The notes below the pieces were generated by a model. The model was not told where the DNA came from and made no database searches. It saw nothing but the letters and a program-made list of their open reading frames with translations. DNA of 64,000 nucleotides, from assembly GCA_019722365.1 (NCBI GenBank), contig JADFUC010000085.1, positions 496,001 to 560,000 on the forward strand, in the 5' to 3' direction. Below, one piece after another: positions 12,507-25,629 of this stretch (its first letter is position 1; each line of letters opens with the position of its first letter). Made by a program: the position numbers and the translations under genes. This stretch comes from Lithospermum erythrorhizon. Its lineage: Eukaryota > Streptophyta > Magnoliopsida > Boraginales > Boraginaceae.

Positions 12507-13164
12507 TAGGGGTGTGCACAAATTCCAAAATTGACCCGAACAGGCCAAAATCGAACCGAAAATAATCGAAATTTTCGGAATCGGACCGCGAGATTCAAAT
12601 TAAATAACCGAACCGGCTGCAAATGTTTTTGTAAAAGAATTCAATAGACGATAATTGTCCATTAAATTCTTTCTGCGTGATTTCTTATTCAAAAAAAATT
12701 ATTCAAGAGTACTCATGTCAAACACAATGAAATGATCCGGCTAAGTGAATTGTAAAGCCGGACAGTAGCTTTTGTTATCCTTTCAGCATCTTCAGAAGAT
12801 TCGGGAGATGCACATGTTAAGGACTTAATTGGATGCATTGCTCATTATCGATATAATTTAATAAGATATGTAAATCTTTCTAAAGCTAATAATAATATAA
12901 GAATACGTAGGATATATAAAAAAAGCGATATTACAGATCGAATGTTGCATTAAATCAGACTAATTTTAAAAGAAGTTTATTGAACTTAAATAGATTAGAT
13001 CTACTCTTAGAACTTCATTTTGAGTCCAAAACTAAAGGCCAAAAAATTTGTCCAAAACTAGAATCGAACTAATTAGATTCAACGTCAAAAAAATCGACGA
13101 AAGAAAGTTATTTCGGCCAGGCTCAAAAACCAAACCGATTCGATCCGATTCGTACACACTCCAA
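12507..13164. mobile_element. Non-autonomous hAT-type element, 658 bp
   Basis: The left end is TAGGGGTGTGCACAAAT and the right end is GATTCGTACACACTCCAA. They form imperfect terminal inverted repeats built on GGNGTGTNCAC. An identical 8-bp duplication, CTTACAAG, flanks it at 12499-12506 and 13165-13172, the size made by hAT transposases. The subterminal regions are rich in CGAACCG/CCGAACC-type motifs in opposite orientations. No transposase is encoded. Confidence 0.8.
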
Positions 13165-13172
13165 CTTACAAG

Positions 13173-14037
13173 CTAGTTGGTGAAATGCTCGAACAACTTG
13201 AGTCAAAGTGTAACAAAATTGAGCTTTAACCAAATTGGACCTTATTATATTGGGTACAGTAGTAATTGGACCTTCATAGAAAGACTACACTACAATCTAC
13301 ATCATACTTATAACTTAGGCACACGCAGTATAAGATTATGCTGCCTACACTTATCGATATCATTATATTGGCCTAGCAATCAACTCAATTTGGACCAAAC
13401 CAGTTGACCACTGGATCCATTACACATAATACGGGCTAATCCTCCAATTTGAACTAGAGGATATTTAGTCATGGTAAACAAGTCCAATTGAAACTAATAC
13501 GGGATATTTAACATTAATTTTATTTAACATTGATTTCAACTCAACTCTATTCGACGACATCTAACCTCTAATATATTTGATTCGACTCTATTCCATTTAA
13601 CAAAATAATAAACAATCGACTTGATTTAAATATTTTCCTTAAAAATTCGATATCCATACTTTTCATTTTATTTCAACTGATCTTTTTAATTTTCAAAATA
13701 ATTTTTTTTTTTAATCAATAACAACTTAGCATTCTTTAACATAAAAAATACAAAATTGGTATCGTACACCCACCCACTTGCAAATAAAAACCATTTCCCC
13801 AATACTAAAGTTATTACAAATGAAGATGCAATGAAGCACCACATTTGATCATTCATACATAGTCAAAATACCATCTAACCACTTGAATAAACTAGTCAAC
13901 CATATCACATTATTTGTACTTTCCCTTCTCTGACAACTCTCAAAACCATACAATCTTTACTTCATTACAACAAATCTATCAAAACAAAACAAAAAAGTCA
14001 TGCATGTCTAAAAAAAGTCAACTTTCAAGAAAAAAAA
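13173..14037 (+). other. Upstream region of the lectin receptor kinase
   Basis: No open frame of substance. Presumed promoter and 5' leader of the downstream gene. The last 130 bp are A- and C-rich and end in AAGAAAAAAAATGG, with the start codon in a purine context. I do not see a clear TATA box that I would place with confidence. Confidence 0.4.
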
Positions 14038-16032
14038 ATGGTCAAATCATATCTCTTCACCACCACCATCCTCCTCATCATCACCACCGTCTCCGCCGTT
14101 GACTTCCTCATCAACCCCTTCACCACCACCACCACCCCCTCCCTCAACCTCACCGACGATGCTCGTCTCGAGCCTCCCATTATTCGCCTCACAAATGACT
14201 CCAACCAGTTTTCTTTAGGTAGAGCTTTTTATCCATCACCAATAAATTTCAAACCCAGTAACATATCAACCAACATCACCACATCATTTTCAACACAATT
14301 CATTTTCTCAGTTTTACCAGAAATCTCAACTAGCCCTGGTTTTGGTATTGCATTTGTGTTGTCCTACACTACTGAGCCACCTAATGCTCTTGGTGGGCAA
14401 TTTTTTGGGATGTTTTCTAGTGCAACTAGCCCACCTCTAGCACCCATTCTTGCTATAGAGTTTGATACTGGAAGAAACCCTGAGTTGAATGATCCTGATG
14501 GTAATCATGTAGGCGTTGACTTGAATAATATTGAGTCAACGGTTACTGCAACAGCAGGGTATTATCTTGATGGTAATGATACGTTTTTTAATGTTGATAT
14601 GAGAAGTGGTCAAAATATTCATGTTTGGATTGAGTTTAGTGGACCAAGAAATGAAATTAATGTTACTCTTGGTCCTGCTGGTATTGCTAGACCTGTTAGG
14701 CCTTTGCTTGTTTTTTCGAATCCTGTGATTGCTAATTATGTTTCTAATGATATGTTTGTTGGGTTTTCGGCTTCGAAAACTACTTGGGTTGAGGCACAGA
14801 GGTTGTTAGCTTGGAGTTTTAGTGATGTTGGGGTTGCTAGAGATATTAATACAACTAATTTGCCTGTTTTTAGTCTTGCAAGTGAGTCGTCTGGGTTGTC
14901 GCCTGGGGCGATTGTAGGGATTGTTATTGGTTGTGTGGTGGCGGTTATGGTGGTAGCGTTGTTTGTGTACTATTGGTTTTGGTGGAGGAGGAGACCGAAG
15001 GAGGATGAGGTTGAAGATTGGGAGTTAGAATATTGGCCTCATAGGTTTGCTTATGAGGAGCTTAATCAGGCTACTGATGGTTTCTCGAAAGATAGGATTC
15101 TTGGGTCTGGTGGATTTGGGAAGGTTTATAAGGGTGTGTTGAGTAATAATTCTGAGGTAGGTGTGAAATGTGTAAATCATGATTCGAAGCAGGGGTTGAA
15201 GGAGTTCATGGCTGAGATATCGAGTATGGGAAGGCTTCAGCACAAGAATTTGGTGCCAATGCGAGGATGGTGTAGGAAGGGGAATGTGTTGATGTTAGTG
15301 TATGATTATATGCCTAATGGTAGTTTGAATAGTTGGATTTTCGAAAATGTGGAGAATCTTTTGAATTGGGAAGGAAGAAGGAGAGTTCTAGCTGATGTTG
15401 CTGAGGGATTGAATTATTTGCATAATGGATGGGAGAAAGTAGTTGTGCATAGGGATATCAAGTCTAGCAATGTTTTGTTAGATATTGATATGAGGGGGAG
15501 ATTAGGCGATTTTGGGCTAGCAAAGTTGTATTCTCACGGGGAGGTGCCTAACACGACTCGTGTGGTGGGTACATTAGGATATTTGGCGCCTGAAGTCGCC
15601 ACATTGGCTTCACCTACATCTGCTAGCGATGTTTATAGCTTTGGAGTAGTGGTTTTAGAAGTGGTATGTGGGCGGAGACCAATTCAAACAACTTTAGTGG
15701 ACGAGGATGAAGAGGTGTTGATTGATTGGGTTAGGAAAAAGTATCGGGATGGGAGGTTGTGGGAGGCAGCTGATAAGAGGATAGCGAATGAGTATGAAGT
15801 CGAGGAGGTAGAAGCGCTACTAAAACTTGGATTAGCTTGCTGTCATCCTGATCCAGACCGCAGGCCTAACATGAGGGATGTGGTAGCTATGTTGATCGGT
15901 CAAGATACTACTCCCGAGCCAAAAATGTTGTTGTCTAGATTGGGTTCTGCAGATAGTGATATCGATGGGGAAGTTAGTAATGGTGGCAATGATAAAGCTC
16001 AAGAAACTCTGCCATTGCAAATGCCAGTGTAA
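14038..16032 (+). CDS. LECRKS1: L-type lectin-domain receptor kinase S.1-like
   Basis: A single-exon 664-aa membrane receptor kinase. Residues 1-21 form a signal peptide. A legume-lectin domain (about 22-270) contains the metal-loop pattern EFDTGRNPELNDPDGNHVGVD. Residues about 289-313 (GAIVGIVIGCVVAVMVVALFVYYWFWW) are the membrane helix, followed by basic residues. The kinase domain (about 345-620) has the glycine loop GSGGFGKVYKG near 355, Lys377, HRD at 471-473, DFG at 491-493 and APE. The HRDIKSSNVLLD and GRLGDFGLAKLYSHG segments match the S.1 subgroup closely. Lack of introns is normal for this family. The residue before the catalytic Lys pair is Gly (VGVK) instead of the usual Ala (VAVK), which may alter the ATP pocket. 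An RD-type kinase, probably active; the ligand is unknown. Confidence 0.95.
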   Translation: MVKSYLFTTTILLIITTVSAVDFLINPFTTTTTPSLNLTDDARLEPPIIRLTNDSNQFSLGRAFYPSPINFKPSNISTNITTSFSTQFIFSVLPEISTSPGFGIAFVLSYTTEPPNALGGQFFGMFSSATSPPLAPILAIEFDTGRNPELNDPDGNHVGVDLNNIESTVTATAGYYLDGNDTFFNVDMRSGQNIHVWIEFSGPRNEINVTLGPAGIARPVRPLLVFSNPVIANYVSNDMFVGFSASKTTWVEAQRLLAWSFSDVGVARDINTTNLPVFSLASESSGLSPGAIVGIVIGCVVAVMVVALFVYYWFWWRRRPKEDEVEDWELEYWPHRFAYEELNQATDGFSKDRILGSGGFGKVYKGVLSNNSEVGVKCVNHDSKQGLKEFMAEISSMGRLQHKNLVPMRGWCRKGNVLMLVYDYMPNGSLNSWIFENVENLLNWEGRRRVLADVAEGLNYLHNGWEKVVVHRDIKSSNVLLDIDMRGRLGDFGLAKLYSHGEVPNTTRVVGTLGYLAPEVATLASPTSASDVYSFGVVVLEVVCGRRPIQTTLVDEDEEVLIDWVRKKYRDGRLWEAADKRIANEYEVEEVEALLKLGLACCHPDPDRRPNMRDVVAMLIGQDTTPEPKMLLSRLGSADSDIDGEVSNGGNDKAQETLPLQMPV

Positions 16033-19000
16033 ATATTAAGCCCTATATGTTTGTCCGATTGTCCTTTTAGTTATCTCCTTGGTGATTTACTTGTTATTGG
16101 TAATTGGTTCTGTGTTCATTGTCACATAATGTATTCGACGAGTGTCAGGCGAAATTTTGGAATACTGCGATATCCTGAAAGAATTTGCAGTTACTATAGT
16201 TGAATTATTTGACTAATTTGAGCATTAGTATTTTCTTGCAGTTAAGATGATGATAATATTTTCTTGAATTATTTGACTAATCTGCTTGAAGATTTGTTTG
16301 TATTCTTGATCCAATTTAATGAACTTATTGTCAAATTTTGATTTTGCAGATATATTTGACAACTTCCTCCCCTTTATGGCATGAGAAATTTATCCCCATG
16401 TTGCTCTTAGTCTTTGTATGAATCTCATCTTGACCTTCAAACAGGTGTAAACAAGTAGGGATTGATTAAGAGAGAATTGGTCTTTCTTTTGCCAAAAGTC
16501 TGTCTTGGACTATGTTTGGTATGCTCATTGCTCAAACAAATATAGTCACATTTGATTTAGCTATTTATATAGTAAAGGCATTAATTTATGCGTGATAGTT
16601 TTATGCAATGATTTGATTGATTTAACATTATAATTATAAAGGTAAAAAAATTATAATAAATTATATTTTTCTTAAAACAAACATTTATAAATTGTAAAGA
16701 GAATGAGTTTCATAAAATTATGAAATCATAATAGTTTTAATTCTTTGCTTTTCGATTTCTCTTTTTTCTTGGTATATACGTTCCTTCTTTACTTTGTTAC
16801 TAGTTAAAAAGGCCCGGAAGCGGAAATTGGGCCACACGACGGTCCCAGACATTGAATAACTAACATGGAACAAAATCGAAAATGATCTCATAAAATAAAG
16901 ATTGTTCGGCTTTTTTTTATAGTTGTAAGCTTTGTTTTGGTAGTAAATATATTTGTTTGTATTTGTATAATATTTTATAAAAAATATATATCGATAGAAA
17001 AAGAGTTTGAAATAGTTTTCATCCAAGTATTATCTGATCTGAATAAAAATATCATGATCGAAGTTTAAGAGGTATAAAAAAGCCCAAAGTGGACAATCTT
17101 TTTTGTGGGATGAAAGAATCTAAATAAGGATTTTCAAGGGGCATAGGCGGATTTGGTCGAGCGTTGCCTTGTTTGCGGCCTTGGCTGGTTGATTCTTGTG
17201 ATAATATATTACTCTTTAGTAGCCTCTGAAGCTTTGCATTGTGATCTTGAAAACTCCAAAATAGAAGTTCAGTGTATTTGAGCAGGCGTCATGTTCAGTT
17301 TAGCATTTATTTCTCACAAGTTACTATTTATCTTTATTCTGAATAAAAACAAACCCTTTGCTTTATCATGAAATATACCACAAATATATAAATCAAAATT
17401 CAACAAATTCACAAAAAACTTGGAAACCTTAATTTTAACATATGAAAATAAAACAAATGTAAAACATCCACATCACTTAGAACAAAAACTAAACCAAAGT
17501 TCCATTCATAGAAGAAAATAAAAAACAAAGAAGCCTTGATTTTATTGCGTATCATATCTTGGATGTTGGGGTGAAATATCGAGGATCAGCGTGGATATCT
17601 GGATATACATTATATAATACGTTATGAAATTTGTCGGGTTTAAATAAGAAATTTTGGTTACGGACGTCAGTTCTGTAAAGCGGGCGTCCGATTCTGGCGG
17701 ATGTCGGTTACGCAAGCGGGCGTCCGCTATCAAAACAGTGAATCCAACTTAAAAGCTGTACCCGAGCGTTCGGTTTAATTAAGCGGACGTCTAACTGCAT
17801 TGAATCACTTGAGCATTATGTAGAACCGCGATTCGAACCGTCAACCGAATATGTAGCGAAGTGTCGGGCCAATTTTTCTTCAAAATGTAATTTTTACATA
17901 AATGATAAATAGGCCAGCCAGGCGAATGTTAAATGGCTTAGAAGCAGGCAGTCGATTTAGCCGAGACGGACTAGAACCTCGGCCTCATGTCTACGATGAA
18001 GCCCGAAATCTCTGGCCCAATTAAGATTCCATTATGAGGTGCAAACCCAAGACTCCTGTAATTCGGCCCGACAAACTACTCCTTACAAGAGTTCCTGAAT
18101 CCAGGATGACCATAAAAAATGGGCAACTCACCTTGGTTAATAATGAATAGTGGTTGGAAGCGAGCCGAGTCGGGTATTAAGAGTATCCGACTCGTTAAGA
18201 TATACTTTGAGTTGGGTAAAATAACAGTCAGAAACTTTAAATACTGCATTTCAGTCGTTAAGATAACGATTTCGATAGTTAACGAGTGGTGCCGGGTAGT
18301 ACCGAACCCTTAAATTTAATCAGTTCGAGAAGCTTGATCTTTTTAAATTTTCAAATTAAGCGGCCCAATACTCTTTCAAATGAGCCTAGTGGAATCAAAT
18401 ACTCAAGTTTGACTCGAAATCAACTCGAAGCTCTATGTGTAACTAAAATCGAGTGACACTAATTTCAAACTAGTTTGATTTGAATGCAAAGCTCGACTTG
18501 ATATATATTATAAATACATGTGAAAATTCTCATTTTTCTAAGGCAGATGTCCAAATTTAGATGAGTCGAGTACTCTCTATTGTTTGTCAAATTGAATTGC
18601 TAATACTGGATAGAGTCAAATCTTATTTTTAACGGTTTTATCAATTCAAATCCTGGAAGGTACAATCCAATTCAAGTCGGTTAGAAGTCTACTCAAAGCC
18701 TCAAAGGTGTGCTATAAAGCATGAAAGGTGCTTTGAGCATTATTGAGGCATTATTATTCATGCATTGACTCACCACCATCACACTTCATGCATGAAAGGA
18801 ATTGGGTTTCATAGATTACTAGCTTCATGTAACATTAAGTAGGCATGTGATCATTAACTCTACCTGTTTATTATGTTCTAACTTCTATACAATTATTCTA
18901 TCATAAAAAAGTTTGTATATTACTATAAAAATGTTACACATTAGAAACTTGAATATTTAAATAATTTTCAAGAAATATTATATGATTAGTGTGTCATGCA

Positions 19001-21504
19001 TGAATTATTTTGAACATAATATTCACTTTATGTTAGATAGATATTATATGCACTTCTAAATTTGTTTTCTGTAGCCTGTGATAGTAATTTATGCAATCCA
19101 TTCATGGGGCTAAAGCTAATTCCACATGTGAAAGTTATAGTTCATTAAACTTTTGTTCATTAATGGTTCATTAATAATTAAAAATACAAATTATACCATT
19201 TTTTGATATATTTTCCTTTTCTTTTGGTACATTTTAGGTAATATGCTTACCATTTTCTCAGCAAAAATCATTAATATCAATTATATAAGCATATTTTTAT
19301 CTTTTAAATAATGCATGCAGAAACATTTAGCAATTTTTGTTTTTTATTTTAATTAAGTGAATCAAATAATTTTTGTTATTTTTTTTGAATTTTGTCACTT
19401 GTACCATCTTAGAATGGTACATTTTAGTAATATGTACCCGTTTTACATTTGACGTTTCGTGCGTATGGATATTAATGAACATTAATATTAGGCAGTAATA
19501 GATTAATGAAATAGTAACGGTTCTCGCATTGTCGCATAAAACCCATCAGCCATATGGTGGGTTTTTAGCACAAAAATAAAGCCGATCATATGACGCCGCG
19601 GTCGTTGTGATATTGAACATATGCATGTACAATCTGCTACGTGGATTTAATTTTTCCCAATTATTAGTTAAGAAATAATTATCAACAAATAAATTTACAA
19701 ACAATAGACACAGCTTTCAAATTCATCATAGACAATAATCAACACTAAAAAGTGACAACCATCGAGTACTCAGTTTTACCGTGACGCTTACCTGAAGTTT
19801 CCACCTTAGGAGACAACTGAAATAATATAAAGAGACCCCCAAAATAAAAGCAGCATGAATTGAAGATAAAGAATCTGAAGATATATATGCAATAGGAAAA
19901 GTGTTTCCTTTATTATGCTCACCCAAATATCTTCTTATGGTACTTAGTTAAAGGCTTAGATTGATCAAACATTAAGGAATTTTCCATTACAGGAAGTGGC
20001 CAATCAAAAGGAACTTACATGTTTAACCATGCAAATTTTCAAATGACTTCTTTCAGCAATATTTTTTAACATTTTTAACTAAGATAATGATTATCCATAT
20101 GCATAAACCAATTGGGTAACTGTAGTCGACAAGAAGAGAAAGTTGAACTTTTTAAGTGCATTGCACATATCATTAAAGTTAGCCAATAGAAGTTCGAAAA
20201 GTAAGTTCAAGATAAATCATCGTACGTTTACAAATATGTTTATCTTTTAGTATTCCTCAAGTTATATATACCGAACTACTCTATGAAGTTGATGGATGTG
20301 TTTTCCTACAAATCAAGTTAGTGCGTGAAAGTTATAAGGAATCCAATTGATCCAAGATATATACAAATAAGTTAGTACAAGAACTTTTTAGGTGTGAGAA
20401 ATTATATATATAGTTTGGTAAATTAGGTGAGCAATATAATATGGAGCATAGAAGGATACTTCAATATAATAATATTAGTGTTTATGTTTAGGCAATAGGC
20501 ACTACATATTCATGTATAGAGGCATTATCATGTAGGTACGGATTTTACTAAACTCAAATTCGCTCAATTCAAAATTTATATGACGATTAATATTTTACTG
20601 TTAAATAAGTTCGTTGGATAGCATGATAATAAATAAGAGTTAGGAATTGGTTCAAAAACTTTTAGAACGAACAATTAAATGTGAAATAGTATGGATAAGG
20701 AGTTGATTGGTAGAAATTTATGATAAAGACCAAAGATCATTAATAGTTACGACCATCATATACACTATAAACAGGCAAGTTAGTTTATTTTGTGCATTAG
20801 CAATTCTCTCAAGTGTAATAAGAGACTATTGCAATATATCCAATGAAACCAAGTTTGGCAAGTGTCATGCATGTGTATCTTTTAACCGGCAAAGTATCTT
20901 GATTGGAAGACACAGTGGAGACTGAATAAGCATAAAGCATTGAGTGATATATTTGACCGACCAAATGAAATGCTGGCTCTTAGACTCAAAATATAGCATT
21001 ATCAAATCCGAGAAGCCAATATGATTATACCACCATCTTAGACAAGAAGATGATACTTCATCAGCATTTCACTACTTCCATAATGTGCCCTATTACATAT
21101 ATTCATCTATATACTATATGTGTTTATTTGCTCTCTAACTTATATTCATCATCTAGTACTTACATATTATAATTATATGATGTGCCCTATTCCTTACATT
21201 CATCCATTAGGTACAATTACATTAATTAAAATTAAAATTAAAATTAAAAAAAAAAGAGTAAAGATTCTACAGGCTTACGAAAATTCAAGGGTGGAGATCG
21301 ATGAATCGATGAGTGATGTGGTATTGTGAAAGTAAGAAGTAGAAACAAATAGATCTCATTTACATATATTTCCCATACGAAGTGCACATATACATAACAA
21401 ATAGGACCTCTCCAGCACTCACCAATGAATTACTCAATATCTTCAACTTTGATGAGCCAGCTTGACTTAAAATATAGTACTCCGTAATATATTAAGTAAT
21501 TAAG
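16033..21504. other. Intergenic, 3' flank of LecRK and 3' flank of BOR
   Basis: Over 5 kb without a supported gene. The first part is the LecRK 3' UTR and downstream DNA. 17.5-18.7 kb is less AT-rich and looks like old repeat DNA (see the separate GCGGGCGTCCG entry). 18.8-21.4 kb is AT-rich. The last 150 bp before 21505 should be the BOR 3' UTR. A frame at 20707-20925 has no recognisable content. Confidence 0.5.
17655..17792 (+). repeat. GCGG(G/A)CGTC motif repeated four times
   Basis: TTACGGACGTCAG, AAGCGGGCGTCCGATT, CAAGCGGGCGTCCGCTA and AAGCGGACGTCTAAC occur within 140 bp, with GGTTACG preceding two of them. The GC content contrasts with the AT-rich surroundings. It could be the subterminal region of an old DNA element; no ends were found. 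Confidence 0.4.
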
Positions 21505-24500
21505 TCAGGGACCGAGAATGGACGGACCAGGACTTGGGGTCTGCTTGATCTCAGTTCCTGTTCCACTCAGCATGGTGTTGCTCTCACTCCTGCGTTCGTT
21601 AACCCGAGGACTAAATGCTCTTTTGAATAATTTTGGACTGTGAATCGTTGAACTGGTTATTCTGGGGCTACACGCATGCCTGATTTCACCACGACTTCTG
21701 GTGACAATCTCATCCAGTATTTCTTCGCTATCAACTTGATCAGGTGGTCGATCCTGCTACAGATAGAAATGGAATGAGCGCGGTTATCTTTTAAGCAATA
21801 ATATTGAGGGGCTCATTGAAGCTTACATCAAAGGCCATATTATAGGTTACTGCAGGGGCTTCTTCATACTCTGCAGCGTCTAAATCTTGCAGATGTGCTC
21901 CTTTGAAAAATTTAGGAAGGAAATACTGCCTTACTGGGACAAGAAGCATAATCAACAAAGGGAATAGAGCACCAGCTATAGGAATCCATGTTACTCCGAA
22001 ACATGCTAGAAGGTAAGCTGTTTGAAACAAGGTGAAGAAGACTATTGTTCTGAAAGGCACGGTCTCAATAAATGTTGCATGATGCTCCTCCAGCACCCTA
22101 ACAAGAACATATAGTGAGAAAGTCGTTTCAATAAGGACCTATCATGAGGATCAATCAGCAAACTTGTGATGCAAAAAGAGGACAAGAAAAATACAGTATA
22201 CTACGCCATCATGATCTAGCTTACCTATGTATTTTACTTTCTAACGTGCCAACATAACCTTCTCAATAGGTTGATGATTATCACTTTATAATTACTCTCC
22301 TAATTGTTTACTTTGGTATTACCAGTAATAATAATACCCCCTCAATATTACATGCATTCGGCACTGTTAGGACGACTAGGGAGTAGGGAAGCCATGTAAT
22401 TTCTACTCCCAAGTGGCGTGTCATTATCAAGTGCTGAAGAGTAAACCCACCTTGGAGCATTCGACACTGTTATCTTAATGTATAAATCAGATAGTGAGAT
22501 GGCTGATTAAAATATCCTTTATGTGGAAAATACTTACTTATATCTGCGACTTGGAGCAGTGAATAGCAACAATATCCTCTCCCAAAATTGATTCCCAGGC
22601 AAACTTTCAATTGCCATAAAGGCAAAGTAACCCCAGAGAACAGAAGTTGGAATTCTTTTCAAGATAGGCATGGCAGCAACACAACAACCAACCATTGAAG
22701 CCTGAAGCAAATTGCTTAAGCGTTGTTCTTTAACTTGGACAGGTAAAAGAGCATCAATATCCTGATCTACATCAAAGATTGTATCATCAACTGGAGCATC
22801 AATGTAACCAGTACTTGATGCTTTCTGAATGGTGGAGTCACTGAGCTCCTTCAGTTCCTGTAGCAAATTATTATGAGAAATTATATAAACTCTTCATAGT
22901 TAAGTTCCTTGCTAGGGGTATACCAGGCCCGGGGGAGTCTGATAGGCAAGAGGAGTCTGCATTGAATCATAAGCTTGCTGCATACTATTGTACAATTGCC
23001 CGAGATTTGCATTCTTTTGTATACTTCTTCGAGCAGTCGATACAAGTTTGTTCCGCAAAAGCTGTTCAACAGGAAACACCCAAAGCAAATTACGCATTGC
23101 CGGTAGATAGACAATAATTTACAGCACAGTCAAAAACCAGCTAGACATACATCCCAGTGATCCCACTATGTACTGATAATGAGCAGCAATGATAATACAT
23201 AACTGGCGAGGGAGTTAAATTCTTGATTTTAATTCAACCTTAAATCGCAGAATTGATGAGTAAAATAAAATTAGAAATTACATTAATGAATAATTCTGCT
23301 AAGCTGAACATATAGGTACAAAACAAATTCAGTAAGCAAGATAAACACAAAAAAGAAAAAGAAAAAATCATCTTTATCAAATTCTACCTGATGCTTCAGA
23401 GTAGCCAAACTTTTCGTGTGCATTGGTGATTGGGGTATAACTCCATTAGCAGGAGGAATGCCTATAAGTCCACATAAAATGACCTGCAAAATTATAAATG
23501 AATAAATACAATGAAATAAATAGGAAAGTATCTTAGCATGTAACCATGACTATAATTATAAACATAAGCTTACCAGGAACCCCAGAAGAAGAAGGTCATA
23601 GTGATATGAAGAAGGCTTCTTCAGATTGAATTCATCCTGTTGGGCTAGTTGAGATGCAACACTATGGTCAAAGTAGTACAGCACAGCAATCATTGTGGCA
23701 GGAACAAATGCTCCAACGATATATAGGGGCGGCACATCCAACATTTCCTAACAACCCATCCCAGTCGGGTCAATAAAGAGAAATAGGAGAAAGAAAGGGA
23801 AGGTCTCATGAGACTGAAATTTCACTGTAAGAATGAACAATGTACCTTAATGACTGTCCAATTTGAGTATGCTCCTGTCGACCATGGATTTGGACTGAAC
23901 AAGCGTCGTGGTATCCCTTTTGGTACATCATGAACAGGTATATAGGAGACAGCAGTCCAAACAAGTACCATAAATGGAACACCATAATCAGCAACAAATC
24001 CACGAAGCCAACCTTCAAATTCATTTATTTGGCAGCAAAATCAGAAGGTAATATAAAAGTGGTAGCAATAGGAAATGCCCTTAAGGCACTATCTCTGTAA
24101 CCTAGAAATATAGGAAATCTGCAATTATCATCTCAAGTAGTCTCATTATATTAATTATACCTGTTCCATATCTCCAAGATCTAGCTTTTCGGCTACTCAA
24201 TGCAGTAAGAAGAAGACCAAAGGATAAAACCAGTGCAAACATCCCATTCCCAAAACGCCAGGAAGGTAAAAAAGCAGCCTGATTCGGATTTTCTCTTTGT
24301 GGTATGCCAAACTCCTCTACTAGTCCCTTCAGGATTATAGTGTAATACGTAAGTGTAGGGGCTCTATACAATCTAACGCGATCACTACTTATATAAATGG
24401 AAGCAAATTTACCCATAAAAACCCGAACTTCACAATGCACTAAGGTTTTTCAGCTAAATGACAAACCTCTATATTTTTAAGTTTAATGGTACTTCAAGGA

Positions 24501-25392
24501 ATCATTCTAGTTGATCAGTTGTCCAGGAGTAGAAACATGTTCATATAGACATAGAAATAACTCATTCAGAAGTCCACTTACTCTAATCGCTTGCTGCATG
24601 AAGAGCATTGCAATAAGAAGACCAAACAACTCGCCAGCTACGCGTGTAAATCTATTGATGATAGAGCATGCCCCCAAAATGGCCAGCATAAACAGCAAAA
24701 GAGCTGTCCATATGCAAACCCTGAAGACATTGTGAGGAAGCTTAATAAATTCCATCAAATGCAGAGGGAAAGTTTTCAATGCGAACTGATTTTACCATCC
24801 TGTCCAAGCTAAAAATAACTCCTGTCCCAATTCCTTACGATCCTTCGCAAAATTGAATAGAAAAGTATACATCAAAACAGTTGGTTCAGCAACACCTAAT
24901 ATAAGCAGAGGCTGTCCACCAACAATAGAGTGGATAACGCCACAAAGTGCGGTGGATACAAGAGTTTGCACAGCAGTTATTTTGCCATCTATCACCAAAA
25001 AGTATAACTATTTTAAGTAAATAAACCTTCTCAATAACAGTAAAGCTAGAAAGCATCTGATTCTCCATACCAGTACTTCTCTCCAATTGTTCACCAAAAG
25101 ATATAACTGGAATCGCAGATGCAAAGAATATGTATGTAGTTGGAGCAAGGATCCTACAAAATCATAATTCTCATTTGACTAAGCATATTCCTCTAGATAC
25201 TAAGCACATGTAAACCCCAATAATTTAATTAAACTCACATTTAAGCACATGATCAAGGAGCTATTTAACCGATGTAAGTTCTACAAACCTGATACCTGCA
25301 CGAAGTCCACTAGACCAATCCTGCTTGTAACACAACAGTCTTCCCTTGAGATCATTTTTAATACCGCGAAAGGGAACAAAGGTTTCTTCCAT
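21505..25392 (-). CDS. BOR1: Boron (borate) efflux transporter, BOR1-type (SLC4 family)
   Basis: Twelve coding exons, minus strand: 25392-25289, 25153-25071, 24988-24796, 24720-24582, 24326-24161, 24012-23846, 23747-23574, 23483-23388, 23061-22924, 22857-22538, 22097-21827, 21753-21505. All introns are GT-AG and phase is kept, giving 699 aa (Arabidopsis BOR1 is about 704). It starts [19 protein letters not shown] and shows [67 protein letters not shown] and [20 protein letters not shown], all SLC4/BOR signatures. Membrane borate exporter that loads xylem in its relatives. Tyrosine motifs YNSM and YDSM lie in the exon 9 loop, and [20 protein letters not shown] keeps a Lys (about 592) at the place of the BOR1 ubiquitination Lys. 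The C-terminus has [16 protein letters not shown]1/2 type rather than BOR4 by the C-tail, moderately sure. Confidence 0.95.
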
Positions 25393-25629
25393 TCTAACAC
25401 TCAGGTTACTCTCTAATTGTTTCTCGGATTTTAAAGAAATGTGTAATCGAGTTGACACCGCGATTGTAAACAGCACACACCGGAGAGGCCAACACAACTA
25501 TAACTAGACTTCCATAAGGAAACTATATCAAAGTATAGTCAGGTAAAAGACTTTTACTTCTTGATCATCAACAAGAAGTGCTAGGATGCAAAACTATATA
25601 ATCACTCAACATATCTGTATGTGAGAGAA

